The position numbers and the translations under genes are program-made. A stretch of DNA of 25,808 nucleotides from Candidatus Thorarchaeota archaeon (GTDB taxonomy: Archaea; Asgardarchaeota; Thorarchaeia; Thorarchaeales; Thorarchaeaceae). The stretch covers positions 1-25,808 of the forward strand of contig JAEOUN010000003.1 of NCBI GenBank assembly GCA_016839245.1, in the 5' to 3' direction. Positions 1-7,353 of the stretch are shown piece after piece (position 1 is the stretch's first letter; each line of letters begins with the position of its first letter). The notes beneath the pieces were generated by a model. The model was given only the letters and a program-made list of their open reading frames with translations. It was not told the origin of the DNA and did no database searches.

Positions 1-288
1 AATTGCCGCATCATAGGTGTATTTGTTGACTGCTGTGTCAAGCGTGAAAAATCCGCCTCCAGCAGCGGATTTTGATTTTATGAGATTGAGATAATTCTCA
101 TCGTGAAGCGGGGTGATTTCTTCAATTATTGCAGGTTTAGGTTCAATCAAATGTATCTTTGATCCGCTTAAGAGACCGCTCTTAGTAACGTAATCCAGCG
201 ATGCTGTGAGGCGTTCTGGTCGCTCTGGGTGTCCTTTGCTCATTATATGTTTCGTGAATATGTCGTGGAAGACTAAGTCAGTACCCAT
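1..288 (-). CDS. Histone deacetylase / acetoin-utilization family protein, N-terminal part (truncated by window edge)
   Basis: Reading the minus strand from an ATG at 288 gives 96 codons that run off the left edge. Residues about 17-27 read SKGHPERPERL, the N-terminal signature of class II HDAC/AcuC/acetylpolyamine amidohydrolase proteins. These are Zn-dependent deacetylases acting on acetyl-lysine or acetylpolyamines. Further on, EEITPLHDENYLNLI and GGGFFTLDT match the family's 'vH...Y' and 'GGGxxDxDT' segments. The catalytic His-His and Zn-binding Asp/His residues would lie beyond the window. The frame is open upstream to a TAG, but 288 is the only ATG before the conserved block and no good SD precedes it, so the mRNA may be leaderless. 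Substrate cannot be deduced. Confidence 0.85.
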   Translation of the reverse strand, partial: MGTDLVFHDIFTKHIMSKGHPERPERLTASLDYVTKSGLLSGSKIHLIEPKPAIIEEITPLHDENYLNLIKSKSAAGGGFFTLDTAVNKYTYDAAI

Positions 289-362
289 TTTCGATGCACC
301 AGGTGAAAATTTGTTTCTTGCAATAAGACGGGAAATTATATCTGATAAGTGTGTTATTCTAT

Positions 363-380
363 TTGGAACACGTGTACCAA
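363..380. promoter_or_regulatory. 18-bp inverted repeat upstream of the HDAC-family gene
   Basis: TTGGAACAC followed directly by GTGTACCAA forms a spacerless palindrome with 8 of 9 pairs matching, centred on CACGTG. It lies 75-92 bp upstream of the HDAC-family start and about 80 bp upstream of the tRNA-Pro gene. A dimeric regulator site is possible. No known consensus was recognised. Confidence 0.3.
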
Positions 381-422
381 CTATCTAGTATTAATGGGCA
401 AATAATAGCAAATGTAATAACG

Positions 423-430
423 TTTATTTT
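423..430 (+). promoter_or_regulatory. TATA-like box of tRNA-Pro
   Basis: The AT-rich octamer TTTATTTT ends 28 bp before the first base of the tRNA-Pro acceptor stem. That is the spacing expected of an archaeal TATA box for a tRNA transcribed without a leader. Assigned by position and composition only. Confidence 0.4.
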
Positions 431-496
431 GGGTACAGGAATCACTCAGCTGGTATATGGGTCGGTAGTCTAGCTTGGTATGATTCTTGCTTGGGG

Positions 497-528
497 CGGC
501 TCTTGGCCTCAAGCCTCAAGCCACAATA
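497..528 (+). other. tRNA-Pro intron 1 (position 37/38)
   Basis: A 32-nt insertion one base 3' of the anticodon. The exon bases TTGG (491-494) face ACAA (523-526) with one G-A mismatch. Bulges are 495-497 on the 5' side and 527-529 on the 3' side, and the inner helix is GGCT/AGCC (498-501/519-522). Cutting after the second base of each bulge gives exactly this intron, as the tRNA-splicing endonuclease does on a BHB substrate. Confidence 0.85.
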
Positions 529-550
529 TGCAAGAGATCGGGTGTTCAAA

Positions 551-579
551 TGTATTCGGGAACTCCTGAATACTGAAAA
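551..579 (+). other. tRNA-Pro intron 2 in the T-loop (position 59/60)
   Basis: Exon TTCA (545-548) pairs with intron TGAA (574-577), forming a 4-bp central helix. It is flanked by 3-nt bulges AAT (549-551) and AAT (578-580). The inner hairpin is GTATTC/GAATAC (552-557/568-573), extended by GGG/CCT around an AACT loop. This is a canonical BHB, and cutting after the second bulge base removes 551-579 and restores TTCAAAT. Confidence 0.88.
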
Positions 580-626
580 TCGCCCCCGGCCCACCATATT
601 TCTTTCACCGATTTGGCAATTCTTAA

Positions 627-1178
627 TCAGTTCAACGGTACTTCCCATACTGTTTCATAGATTGGACCAGATGGCATAAGCGTGCTTTTAGTCATTCTGA
701 AAGATGAAACTAGCATGTCTCCTATTTGTTCCATGGCAAGTGCCTCAAGATTGTTAAGTATCGAATCTCGGTTCTTAATCCTATGAACACGTGCAATTGT
801 GGCATGGGCGTGAAAGCGTTTATCCCGCCCGTAACCAATCTCTTCCAGTTTTGTCTCGACTGCTAACTTGAGCTGATTGATTTTCTTTTCACCTTGTGTG
901 ACCCCAATCCAAATTACTCGCGGGTTTCTTTTGGTTGGGAAAGCGCCAACCCCCTCTATCCGTATCTTGAACTTGCTGAGTTCAATGCTGGATAGGGCGC
1001 CACGAATCTGTTGAATTCTTGAGATTTGTGTATCGCCAAAGAAACGAAGCGTGAAATGAATGTTCTCTCTCTCTACAATCTTGACTTTCATTGCATCTGT
1101 ATCAAGTTTTCCCTGTATTCGAACTATATTTGAGAGAAGAGAAGAATCTTCTATATCCAAGCTTAGGAAGGCTCTCAT
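627..1178 (-). CDS. thpR: RNA 2',3'-cyclic phosphodiesterase (2H family)
   Basis: The protein starts MRAFLSLDIED, typical of ThpR/LigT-like 2H phosphoesterases. It carries both family motifs: HFTLRFFGD about 43 residues in, and HAHATIARV about 125 residues in. The two H-x-T/S-x histidines form the active site that opens 2',3'-cyclic phosphates on RNA ends to 2'-phosphate. Archaeal members may also show 2'-5' ligase activity on tRNA halves. Length about 183 residues is normal. The frame stays open to an ATG at 1229. A GAGGTGA SD lies about 5 nt before an in-frame TTG at 1190, so translation may begin there rather than at the family-typical ATG at 1178. Its position beside an intron-bearing tRNA is suggestive but may be chance. 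Confidence 0.9.
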   Translation of the reverse strand: MRAFLSLDIEDSSLLSNIVRIQGKLDTDAMKVKIVERENIHFTLRFFGDTQISRIQQIRGALSSIELSKFKIRIEGVGAFPTKRNPRVIWIGVTQGEKKINQLKLAVETKLEEIGYGRDKRFHAHATIARVHRIKNRDSILNNLEALAMEQIGDMLVSSFRMTKSTLMPSGPIYETVWEVPLN

Positions 1179-1356
1179 TGTATTGGACAAATTGTCACCT
1201 CGATTGATGTATGGAGTAGTAATCTCCATCTATTAATAATAGCCTCTAGGATTCTAAGCAACTCTTAAAGGAGATTTCAGCCTGCAAGGAGAATGGAAGC
1301 TGCAGAAGAAATCGAGTATATCACCCTTTCAACTAGTTATATCTGGTGAAATAGAA

Positions 1357-1896
1357 ATGAAACTTGTAATAATGACTGGAATGCCAGGGGCTGGCAAGAG
1401 TGAGGTAGCAGATGCATTCAGAAGAGCGGGATTTCCAGTGATTGTGATGGGAGATGTAATCCGAAAGGAGGTTATGAAACGGGGTTTGACACAGACTCCT
1501 GAAAACAACAGGAAGATAATGCTTGATCTTAGAGAGAAGGAGGGGTTCGGAGCCGTAGCCAAGTATTGCTTGGAGGAACTTAGAAGTATCGATTCGTCGA
1601 TCATCGTTATAGAAGGATGTAGAAGTCTCGCCGAAGTAGATGTGTTCGACAGTTGTGCCGACAGTGTACTAATAGTATGTGTCCATTCATCTCCTAAGAT
1701 AAGATATCAACGACTCTGTCAGCGTGGTCGTGATGATGACCCGCAGGATTGGGGCACTTTCAGAGAACGTGACATCAGAGAGATTTCTGTTGGACTAGGT
1801 GGAGTGATTGCTTTGAGTGATATTATGATAGTAAACGATGGCAGTATTGGTGAACTTCGTAAAGAGTCGGATGCCATTGTAAAGAGCTTGGTATAA
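1357..1896 (+). CDS. UPF0200-family predicted nucleoside/nucleotide kinase (dephospho-CoA-kinase-like P-loop protein)
   Basis: The N-terminus MKLVIMTGMPGAGKSEVA holds a Walker A loop (GMPGAGKS, residues 8-15), followed by GFPVIVMGDVIRKE, typical of archaeal UPF0200 P-loop kinases related to dephospho-CoA and adenylate kinases. The region RGRDDDPQDW, with its Arg and acidic residues, fits a lid segment. Length (179 residues) matches the family. GGTGA sits 9 nt before the ATG. The next gene starts at the base after this stop codon, so the two are surely cotranscribed. UPF0200 and UPF0201 are fused in some archaea (for example an Archaeoglobus protein), so adjacency here has precedent. The substrate of this family is not established, and the symbol is left empty for that reason. 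Confidence 0.85.
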   Translation: MKLVIMTGMPGAGKSEVADAFRRAGFPVIVMGDVIRKEVMKRGLTQTPENNRKIMLDLREKEGFGAVAKYCLEELRSIDSSIIVIEGCRSLAEVDVFDSCADSVLIVCVHSSPKIRYQRLCQRGRDDDPQDWGTFRERDIREISVGLGGVIALSDIMIVNDGSIGELRKESDAIVKSLV

Positions 1897-2322
1897 ATGA
1901 TTATCAAAATCTCCTCTCCAGTTTTCCCAACGGAAGATGAAACAAAGGTTATCTCTGCAGCAATTAGTTTCTTTGAAACGGCAGAAGCAGTTTATCATCA
2001 GGATATACAGGAAGTTTCTGTAACGGCTACAGAAAGAAAGGCTTTGGAAGTAATAAGAAGTATTGTTCATTCTATGCGAGTTATAGACGCTGTAAGAGCA
2101 ACAATTCTACGAAATCGGATAGGTCTGGAAACACGATTTATTATTGACAAACAAGCAGCATATCATGGGAAGTTCAAATTAATCGATGATAGAGAAGAAG
2201 AACCCTCCCTTGGGGCTGTCGAGATAAGAATTCGCTTTGAACATGAGAAAGAATTTGAAGATTTCATGAAATGGTTTGTTCCCCCTACAAAAGATGGAAA
2301 GATTGTTCAATCTAAACTCTAA
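1897..2322 (+). CDS. UPF0201-family putative RNA-binding protein
   Basis: A 141-residue protein whose ATG follows the UPF0200 stop without a gap. It begins IIKISSPVFPTEDETKV and contains SIVHSMRVIDAVRATILRNR, features of archaeal UPF0201 (COG1325). That family is predicted to bind RNA and is sometimes called exosome-associated; that role is prediction only. The charged, mixed alpha/beta sequence has no catalytic motif and no membrane segment. The last 11 bases overlap the 3' end of the convergent methyltransferase gene. Confident as to family, unsure as to job. Confidence 0.85.
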   Translation: MIIKISSPVFPTEDETKVISAAISFFETAEAVYHQDIQEVSVTATERKALEVIRSIVHSMRVIDAVRATILRNRIGLETRFIIDKQAAYHGKFKLIDDREEEPSLGAVEIRIRFEHEKEFEDFMKWFVPPTKDGKIVQSKL

Positions 2323-3361
2323 TGGTTACGATATCTCTAATGAGACCGCTGTGCACTCGGATTGGTATGTGATAGGCGCATTTGAATCCAAGATCATTAG
2401 CAATCTCAGGTATTCTCATTTTGTTACTTCCAGCTATGCATAGCATTCCATTTGGCTTCAATATTTTGGGGATTGCTGCAAGAAATTCGGTAACCAGATT
2501 AGTGGCCTCGCTACCCCTTGTTGAACTTGCTCTTCCGTAAGGGGGGTCAGTGACAATGCTATCGCAGAAATGTTGTGCGATAGGAGGAACTCGTGCATCT
2601 CCTTGTATCAGTGAGAAAATGGTATGTTTCTCGTGAATGAGATTTAACTTGGAACCCATTAGTTGGCACCAATTCAAATCCATACCTATGGTTTTCGCAC
2701 CCAAAGCTGCAAGTTCTAACAGAATTCCACCACCCCCCGAAAAAGGATCATAGGCAATCTTTCCAGACATGACGCCGGCGAGATTGCACATGACTCTCGC
2801 AAGTTGTGCGTTCATCATTGACGGATGAAAGAATGGTTTCTTGGCTGAGTTCTTGTTCATGAGTTTCTTTCTGCTATCAGACTTGTAGCTGCGACACACC
2901 TTGACACCATTTGAAGTCAATAGAACGAGAATCTTGGCATTTGGTCGTTTTGCATCAATCTTTGCCTTGGTAAGGTGTTTGATTTTGGTTCCAAGAAGAT
3001 TAGTTATCTGTTGTCTATATTCATTCATACCTTTGGATACTAGGGATTGTGTACGAACACAGAATGTTTCGGTTGGCTGAATGCTGGATGCTAATTTCTT
3101 CTCTGGAATCCATTCTATATCTTCATTAAGAGCAGAAGATTCCGCGATTATGTATCCAGCTTCCTTAATCATTGCTGCTCTGAAAAGAAGAAAAGCAAGA
3201 TTATGTTTGCCTGTATTGAAGACAACTAGATTCTGATTCCAAGTTAATTCAGCTTCGAAATTCGCTAAATGTAGAATTGATTCGAATTCTGCCCGTGCAA
3301 GTGCTGGTTCTTCTCCAGACAAAATGGCAAAGCATTTGGTCACTAGCAAATCACTGCTCAC
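2312..3361 (-). CDS. THUMP-type tRNA (guanine-N2)-methyltransferase, TrmG10/Trm11 family
   Basis: A 349-residue protein with an N-terminal ferredoxin-like/THUMP half and a C-terminal Rossmann methyltransferase. Visible motifs are FHPSMMNAQLARVMCNLA (substrate-entry segment), YDPFSGGGGILLE (SAM-binding motif I, about residue 205), GMDLNWCQL (motif II) and SIVTDPPYGR (motif IV). The D-P-P-Y tetrad is the signature of exocyclic N2-guanine methylation. In archaea this family makes m2G/m2,2G at tRNA position 10. The start is a GTG overlapping the upstream GPN GTPase stop (GTGA), so the pair forms one transcript. Its 3' end overlaps UPF0201 by 11 bp. The alternative assignment, another THUMP methyltransferase such as Trm14, is less likely. 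Confidence 0.87.
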   Translation of the reverse strand: MSSDLLVTKCFAILSGEEPALARAEFESILHLANFEAELTWNQNLVVFNTGKHNLAFLLFRAAMIKEAGYIIAESSALNEDIEWIPEKKLASSIQPTETFCVRTQSLVSKGMNEYRQQITNLLGTKIKHLTKAKIDAKRPNAKILVLLTSNGVKVCRSYKSDSRKKLMNKNSAKKPFFHPSMMNAQLARVMCNLAGVMSGKIAYDPFSGGGGILLELAALGAKTIGMDLNWCQLMGSKLNLIHEKHTIFSLIQGDARVPPIAQHFCDSIVTDPPYGRASSTRGSEATNLVTEFLAAIPKILKPNGMLCIAGSNKMRIPEIANDLGFKCAYHIPIRVHSGLIRDIVTIRV

Positions 3362-4122
3362 ACAATTAAGTTATCTCCTCCAAGAAATATTCTTTGCATT
3401 TCTCCATATAGAGACTCCATTCCTGACATTGATCTTGCTGATACGGGAATAACGTGACTCTCGTTTCCAATATCATTTAGCATTTGGAGAATTGCGGTGG
3501 AGTATTCACGGACAAGGCCATCTGAGAATTCCTCAAGGACACCTTCAAGGAGGTAGGAATCATCTGACCAGCTTACAATCTCTTCGATCTGCTCTTCAAT
3601 AAGAATGTCAGGTTTGCTAAGTATGTTGAGTTGGGGTAATACAAAACGTATGTGAATTGAAAGACCTAGAAGCATTGACGAAAGGTATCCAGCTGGAGTT
3701 CTGGCAATATTCGAATCAAGTAGATAGAGTGAAAGCGCTGGGTCTGCATCTCTGATACTTGAAACCATAAGTGGACCAGAATTTCGATAGGCAAAAAGCT
3801 CCATTTGTCCAGGGCAATCAACAATAACGTAGTCTCGACCCATTTCGATAATCTCTTCTCTGAGTTCTCCTATTTGTCCCACAGCCATATCCAACGAAGC
3901 AACCAGTGCTCCATTTGGACCTAGATTGAAGCTATTCATGACTTCCCCATAATCAACATATTCCCTGATATCAATATCACTTGTATACGGAGGATTTTCA
4001 ATTCCTGGATCCAGATTGACCACGGTCACGCTCATATCAGCTGTGACTAACCACTTCTCCAAAGAGGCAGTCATCATGGACTTTCCGCTCCCAGCAGTAC
4101 CAACTATGAAAGTGAAGAGCAT
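3358..4122 (-). CDS. GPN-loop GTPase
   Basis: 254 residues with P-loop GTAGSGKS (8-15), N-L-D-P-G (36-40) after the second strand, and the diagnostic Gly-Pro-Asn insert in FNLGPNGAL (GPN at 68-70). The DCPGQMELF switch follows at about 101-109, with LSKPD in the place of the guanine-specificity motif. GPN GTPases form dimers in which the GPN loop reaches into the partner's active site. Eukaryotic members act in RNA polymerase II assembly and import, and archaeal ones have been linked to several complexes. The gene is the first of a two-gene operon with the tRNA methyltransferase. Its promoter must lie in the 113-bp gap shared with the divergent HTH regulator. Confidence 0.92.
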   Translation of the reverse strand: MLFTFIVGTAGSGKSMMTASLEKWLVTADMSVTVVNLDPGIENPPYTSDIDIREYVDYGEVMNSFNLGPNGALVASLDMAVGQIGELREEIIEMGRDYVIVDCPGQMELFAYRNSGPLMVSSIRDADPALSLYLLDSNIARTPAGYLSSMLLGLSIHIRFVLPQLNILSKPDILIEEQIEEIVSWSDDSYLLEGVLEEFSDGLVREYSTAILQMLNDIGNESHVIPVSARSMSGMESLYGEMQRIFLGGDNLIV

Positions 4123-4166
4123 CGATTTAACCGATTGAAAGGCAAGCTTCGTTTCTCTTTGAGTGC

Positions 4167-4188
4167 TTCGGTATCGCCCAATACCAAA
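4167..4188. promoter_or_regulatory. Candidate operator: inverted repeat between divergent GPN GTPase and HTH regulator
   Basis: TTCGGTAT (4167-4174) and ATACCAAA (4181-4188) form a dyad with 7 of 8 pairs and a 6-bp spacer. It sits in the 113-bp divergent intergenic region, 45 bp upstream of the HTH gene start. Autoregulation by the adjacent HTH protein is a reasonable guess from position and symmetry alone. Confidence 0.35.
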
Positions 4189-4235
4189 TCAGCTACTGCA
4201 CAAGTCTTATCTGAGATGAAACATCGGTTTCTAGT

Positions 4236-4976
4236 ATGGATGATAGTGAGGCTACCCAGAAGCTTGCAGAAGCCATAGCTGGAGAAATCTGCCTTGCTGA
4301 GAATGACCCTGGTGCGGTCATGAAACGATGGCGGGAACGATTCCAAGTATCTCAAAAACAATTGGCAAAACATCTCGAAGTATCACCCTCTGTGATAAGT
4401 GACTATGAAAGCGGAAGAAGGAAATCGCCCAGAGTTGAAACAATTAAGAAATTCATTGAGGGCCTACTTGAACTTGATGCTGCAAGTGGAGGCCGTGTAG
4501 TCATGGCACTTGAGAAACTTGTCGCACCAGAAATTGCATCGGAGGCGATTCTAGATAGCCGGGAATTTGGACTTCCGGTTCCAGCACGTTTGTTAGTAGA
4601 GTATCTTGATTGTAAGGTATTAACGCATATTAATTTGCTAAATCGTGATATATATGGCTATACTGCCTTGGATAGCGTAAAGGCAATCGTTAGTATGACC
4701 CCCCAACAACTCTTACGTCTATATGGAGGAACAACTCAACGGGCTGCCATACTTTCGAATGTTTCAACTGGTAGGTCTCCAATGGTAGCAATAAAAGCAA
4801 GTCAGATTGGAACATCATCTGCAGTCAAACCGGCTGTTGTAATCCTTCAGGGAGTGAACGATTTGGATCCTTTGGCTGTGAAAATCGCTGATAGTATACA
4901 CCTGCCTCTCTGCCTATCGGATATGGAATCTGATGAGTTGATACATCAGATTCGAACCTTCAATCCTCAGATATAA
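4236..4976 (+). CDS. XRE-type HTH transcriptional regulator of the archaeal COG1709 kind
   Basis: 246 residues. After an acidic N-terminus, residues about 28-78 form a lambda-repressor-like helix-turn-helix: RWRERFQVSQKQLAKHLEVS, then SPSVISDYESGRRKSPRVET, with the recognition helix at PSVISDYESGRR. The C-terminal 165 residues are a conserved ligand-binding-like domain seen in archaeal COG1709 regulators (VEYLDCKVLTHINL, YGGTTQRAAIL). No SD precedes the ATG, so translation may be leaderless. The HD phosphohydrolase gene begins 23 bp after the stop and likely shares the transcript. A dyad symmetry 45 bp upstream may be its own operator. The ligand and regulon are unknown. Confidence 0.85.
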   Translation: MDDSEATQKLAEAIAGEICLAENDPGAVMKRWRERFQVSQKQLAKHLEVSPSVISDYESGRRKSPRVETIKKFIEGLLELDAASGGRVVMALEKLVAPEIASEAILDSREFGLPVPARLLVEYLDCKVLTHINLLNRDIYGYTALDSVKAIVSMTPQQLLRLYGGTTQRAAILSNVSTGRSPMVAIKASQIGTSSAVKPAVVILQGVNDLDPLAVKIADSIHLPLCLSDMESDELIHQIRTFNPQI

Positions 4977-4999
4977 TTCGGAGAAGGAGAACGAAGTAC

Positions 5000-6295
5000 G
5001 TGAACTTCGAAACAGAAATAAATGACCCGATTCATGGGTTCATTGGACTTACTGATATTGAAGCTAGAATAATCAATTCCGAAACTTATCAAAGACTCAG
5101 ACGGATAAAACAGCTATCAGGTGGTCACTTTGTCTATCCAACTGCTGAACATACAAGATTCGGGCATTGCATTGGTGCAATGTATTTGGCCGGTATGATG
5201 GGCAGACGCCTTCTTGCTCCACTAGGGCTTGGAAATGACGCACTTCAAGAAGTTAGAATTGCTGGACTACTTCACGACATCGGGCATGGGCCCTTTAGTC
5301 ACGTTTTTGAGGAAGTCCTTGTTGAACGTAGAGGATGGAATCATGAAGACGTAACTGAATGGATAATACGAAAAAGCGAGCTTGGTGAGTTGCTCGAATA
5401 CGGTGGGATTTCGCGTAACCGAATTGCAGATCTTGTTCGTGGAAAACGAAAAAGAAAAAACGATTCGGTCGTTAGTTCAATAGTAGCAGGACAAGTTGAT
5501 GCTGATAAGATGGACTATCTCATCCGAGACTCGTTTTACTGTGGAGTAAATTATGGCCTTGTTGACATCCATCGCCTAATTAATAGTCTTGAGGCGTCTG
5601 ATGACTTGATTCTTCAATTTGATTTGGCGGCACGTGGAGCTCTTGAATCATTTCTTGTGGCGCGCTATGAAATGTTTCTCAACGTCTATTATCATAAAAC
5701 CGTGCGAAGTGTTGAGATTATGCTTGTAAAAATGATGCATGCAGCAGATAGCGTTCTGAATTTGACAGGGTTTTCAACACCAGAGGAGTTTCTCTTGCTT
5801 GATGATATGTCGTTAATATCTCAAATCAGAAGAATAGACCCATCCGAATCGGAGAATGCAAAAGAGGCTGTGAAAATGGTGAGCATGTTGGATACAAGGA
5901 CTCTTTACAAATCTGCATTTGAGAAAGTACTTCATACCGATGATCAATTCATTTCAAAGCTCCTTACAAAGCGAAAGGTACGTGAGAGTATTGAGGAAGA
6001 AATCGCAGAGGCAGCAGGAGTTCCATCTGAGAAGGTTATAGTAGATGTACCAACGCTTCCATCAGTGCCATATGATCCTCATCAGCTCAATCCTATGGAG
6101 ATTAAGATCTTTGAAATCGTTGATGGAAAAAAGATACCACATAATTTCTCGGAATATTCAAATATCGCAGATATGATGAAAGTATATCTTGATGTGATTA
6201 GAGTCTATACCTACGACGAACATCGAAAAGAGGTGGGACAAGCGGCGAGAGAAATATTCCAAGAAGTACCAGAAGCTGCTTTGATTCATATGTAG
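5000..6295 (+). CDS. HD-domain phosphohydrolase (COG1078, dNTPase/SAMHD1-like)
   Basis: 431 residues opening with EINDPIHGFIGLTDIEARII, the standard N-terminus of COG1078 proteins. The metal-binding HD set is visible: H56 in EHTRFGHCIGA, H92-D93 in LLHDIGHGPFSH, and a later Asp in QVDADKMDYLIRDS. YQRLRRIKQL precedes the first His, as in SAMHD1 and dGTPase relatives, which hydrolyse dNTPs to nucleoside and triphosphate. Start is GTG with GGAG upstream. It lies just downstream of the COG1709-type regulator, so nucleotide-pool control by that regulator is possible but unproven. The C-terminal 130 residues are less conserved and cannot be assigned from sequence alone. The substrate is inferred from the family. 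Confidence 0.88.
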   Translation: MNFETEINDPIHGFIGLTDIEARIINSETYQRLRRIKQLSGGHFVYPTAEHTRFGHCIGAMYLAGMMGRRLLAPLGLGNDALQEVRIAGLLHDIGHGPFSHVFEEVLVERRGWNHEDVTEWIIRKSELGELLEYGGISRNRIADLVRGKRKRKNDSVVSSIVAGQVDADKMDYLIRDSFYCGVNYGLVDIHRLINSLEASDDLILQFDLAARGALESFLVARYEMFLNVYYHKTVRSVEIMLVKMMHAADSVLNLTGFSTPEEFLLLDDMSLISQIRRIDPSESENAKEAVKMVSMLDTRTLYKSAFEKVLHTDDQFISKLLTKRKVRESIEEEIAEAAGVPSEKVIVDVPTLPSVPYDPHQLNPMEIKIFEIVDGKKIPHNFSEYSNIADMMKVYLDVIRVYTYDEHRKEVGQAAREIFQEVPEAALIHM

Positions 6296-6346
6296 TATTA
6301 AATCCAGAACAGCTGAAATCAACAGCAGAAAAAGGCTGTGTGGTGG

Positions 6347-6354
6347 TTATATAG
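6347..6354 (+). promoter_or_regulatory. TATA box of the Roadblock/GTPase operon
   Basis: TTATATAG in the 110-bp gap after the HD gene. An archaeal start site about 25 bp downstream would give a leader of roughly 30 nt before the TTG at 6406, with room for the GGAG ribosome site at 6394. Confidence 0.5.
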
Positions 6355-6405
6355 TAAGCTCCTAGATTCTACTTTGGACCAGCTAATAGGTCTGGAGCTG
6401 AATCA

Positions 6406-7353
6406 TTGACTAACGAACTGACTGAAACACTTCAGAACATTAAGATGATTACTGGCGTAGAAAATGTGGTCCTTATCCAAAAGGATGGTTTACCTGTGGC
6501 CAGTGCAGGAGTTTGGTTCAGCAAGGAGGAAGTCTTTGCCGTTGCATCTTCTACTTGTGCGATTTATGGGGTTGCGCGGTTAGTTCATGGCGATTTTGAG
6601 TATTTATTGATGGAATCAGAAACTTCCAAGGTGTTTCTTGCGTCATTACCCAATGATACTGATTACTTCCTCACTGTTACTACAGCGCCGAGAGTAAATC
6701 TGGCTGCACTATTCATCGAAATGAAAGATAGTCTCTTCCGTGTTTCCTTCCTTTTACGACAACACATAGATGACAGACTTCCTCCTCTACGTTCGTATAG
6801 CAATCATGAAACACAAAGAATATTGAAAGGCTTTTCAGTTGCTGAGGGACAAGATACTAAGTATAGCACCTCTAGATCAATAATCTCTTTTGATCGGTCT
6901 CAGGCCTTGGCACTTCGTGCGCTTTTGAAACAGGTACATGATAGCATTCCAAACACTGATTCTGTGTTTCTTTCACTTAATGGAGGGGTACGTTTGTCCT
7001 TGGAGGGATTTACAAATGATAGACTAGCAGCCATGTCCTTCGCTTTGCATGATGCATCTGAACGCGTTGTAAGAACATTGAGAAACGGCTCACTGCAGAC
7101 CGTTCTTTGTGAAACCGAAAGCATACGGCATTTCATATATGCTGTGCCCAATGGTGTATTCAGTCTATGGGTTGATCGAAGTAGTCAGAAGCTTGGACTG
7201 ATGCGTTTGTTACTCAAACACTACATTGAGGAGATTAGAAGAGTTTTACAGGCTTGCCATGAAATGAAATCTGCTGTACCAGACGACTTGAAGGAGCTGC
7301 TTCTCGGAGAGATAGGAAACGGCAGCATGATGCTTGCGAGGAGAGAACCATGA
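6406..7353 (+). CDS. Tandem Roadblock/LC7-like protein (MglB-like candidate)
   Basis: 315 residues. Residues about 1-118 read as a Roadblock/LC7 domain: ETLQNIKMITGVENVVLIQK and DGLPVASAG, followed by the strand-helix pattern ending in a long helix (VNLAALFIEMKDSLFRVSF). Residues about 160-300 look like a second, more divergent copy (LRALLKQVHDSIPNTDSVFL, ending RLLLKHYIEEIRRVL). Roadblock proteins dimerise and serve as GTPase-activating or scaffold partners of Ras-like GTPases, as MglB does for MglA. An MglA-type GTPase lies two genes downstream. Start is TTG with GGAG 8 nt upstream. The stop overlaps the next gene's ATG. Asgard genomes are rich in Roadblock proteins. Which half contacts the GTPase is unknown. 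Confidence 0.75.
   Translation: MTNELTETLQNIKMITGVENVVLIQKDGLPVASAGVWFSKEEVFAVASSTCAIYGVARLVHGDFEYLLMESETSKVFLASLPNDTDYFLTVTTAPRVNLAALFIEMKDSLFRVSFLLRQHIDDRLPPLRSYSNHETQRILKGFSVAEGQDTKYSTSRSIISFDRSQALALRALLKQVHDSIPNTDSVFLSLNGGVRLSLEGFTNDRLAAMSFALHDASERVVRTLRNGSLQTVLCETESIRHFIYAVPNGVFSLWVDRSSQKLGLMRLLLKHYIEEIRRVLQACHEMKSAVPDDLKELLLGEIGNGSMMLARREP

Larger units (their letters stand above)
459..596 (+). tRNA. tRNA-Pro (GGG) with two introns and encoded CCA
   Basis: The acceptor strand GGGTCGG (459-465) pairs with CCGGCCC (586-592), followed by discriminator A593 and encoded CCA (594-596). The D-arm has GTCT/TGAT. The anticodon stem CTTGC (486-490) pairs with GCAAG (530-534). The loop begins TTGGGG, giving anticodon GGG (493-495). 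The T-stem GGGTG (540-544) pairs with CGCCC (581-585). Two insertions must be removed for the cloverleaf to close: 497-528 (32 nt, position 37/38) and 551-579 (29 nt, position 59/60 in the T-loop). After removal the anticodon loop is TTGGGGT and the T-loop is TTCAAAT, both of standard size. The D-arm and anticodon-loop sequence resemble other tRNA-Pro genes. Confidence 0.93.

Noticed and set aside
491..679. Frames crossing the tRNA-Pro region on both strands
   Set aside because: They overlap a complete tRNA gene with two introns and have no protein-like features.
1293..1349. 18-codon frame before the UPF0200 gene that could be a leader peptide
   Set aside because: The GGAG is only 1 nt from the ATG, there is no codon pattern suggestive of attenuation, and archaeal leader peptides of this kind are not established.
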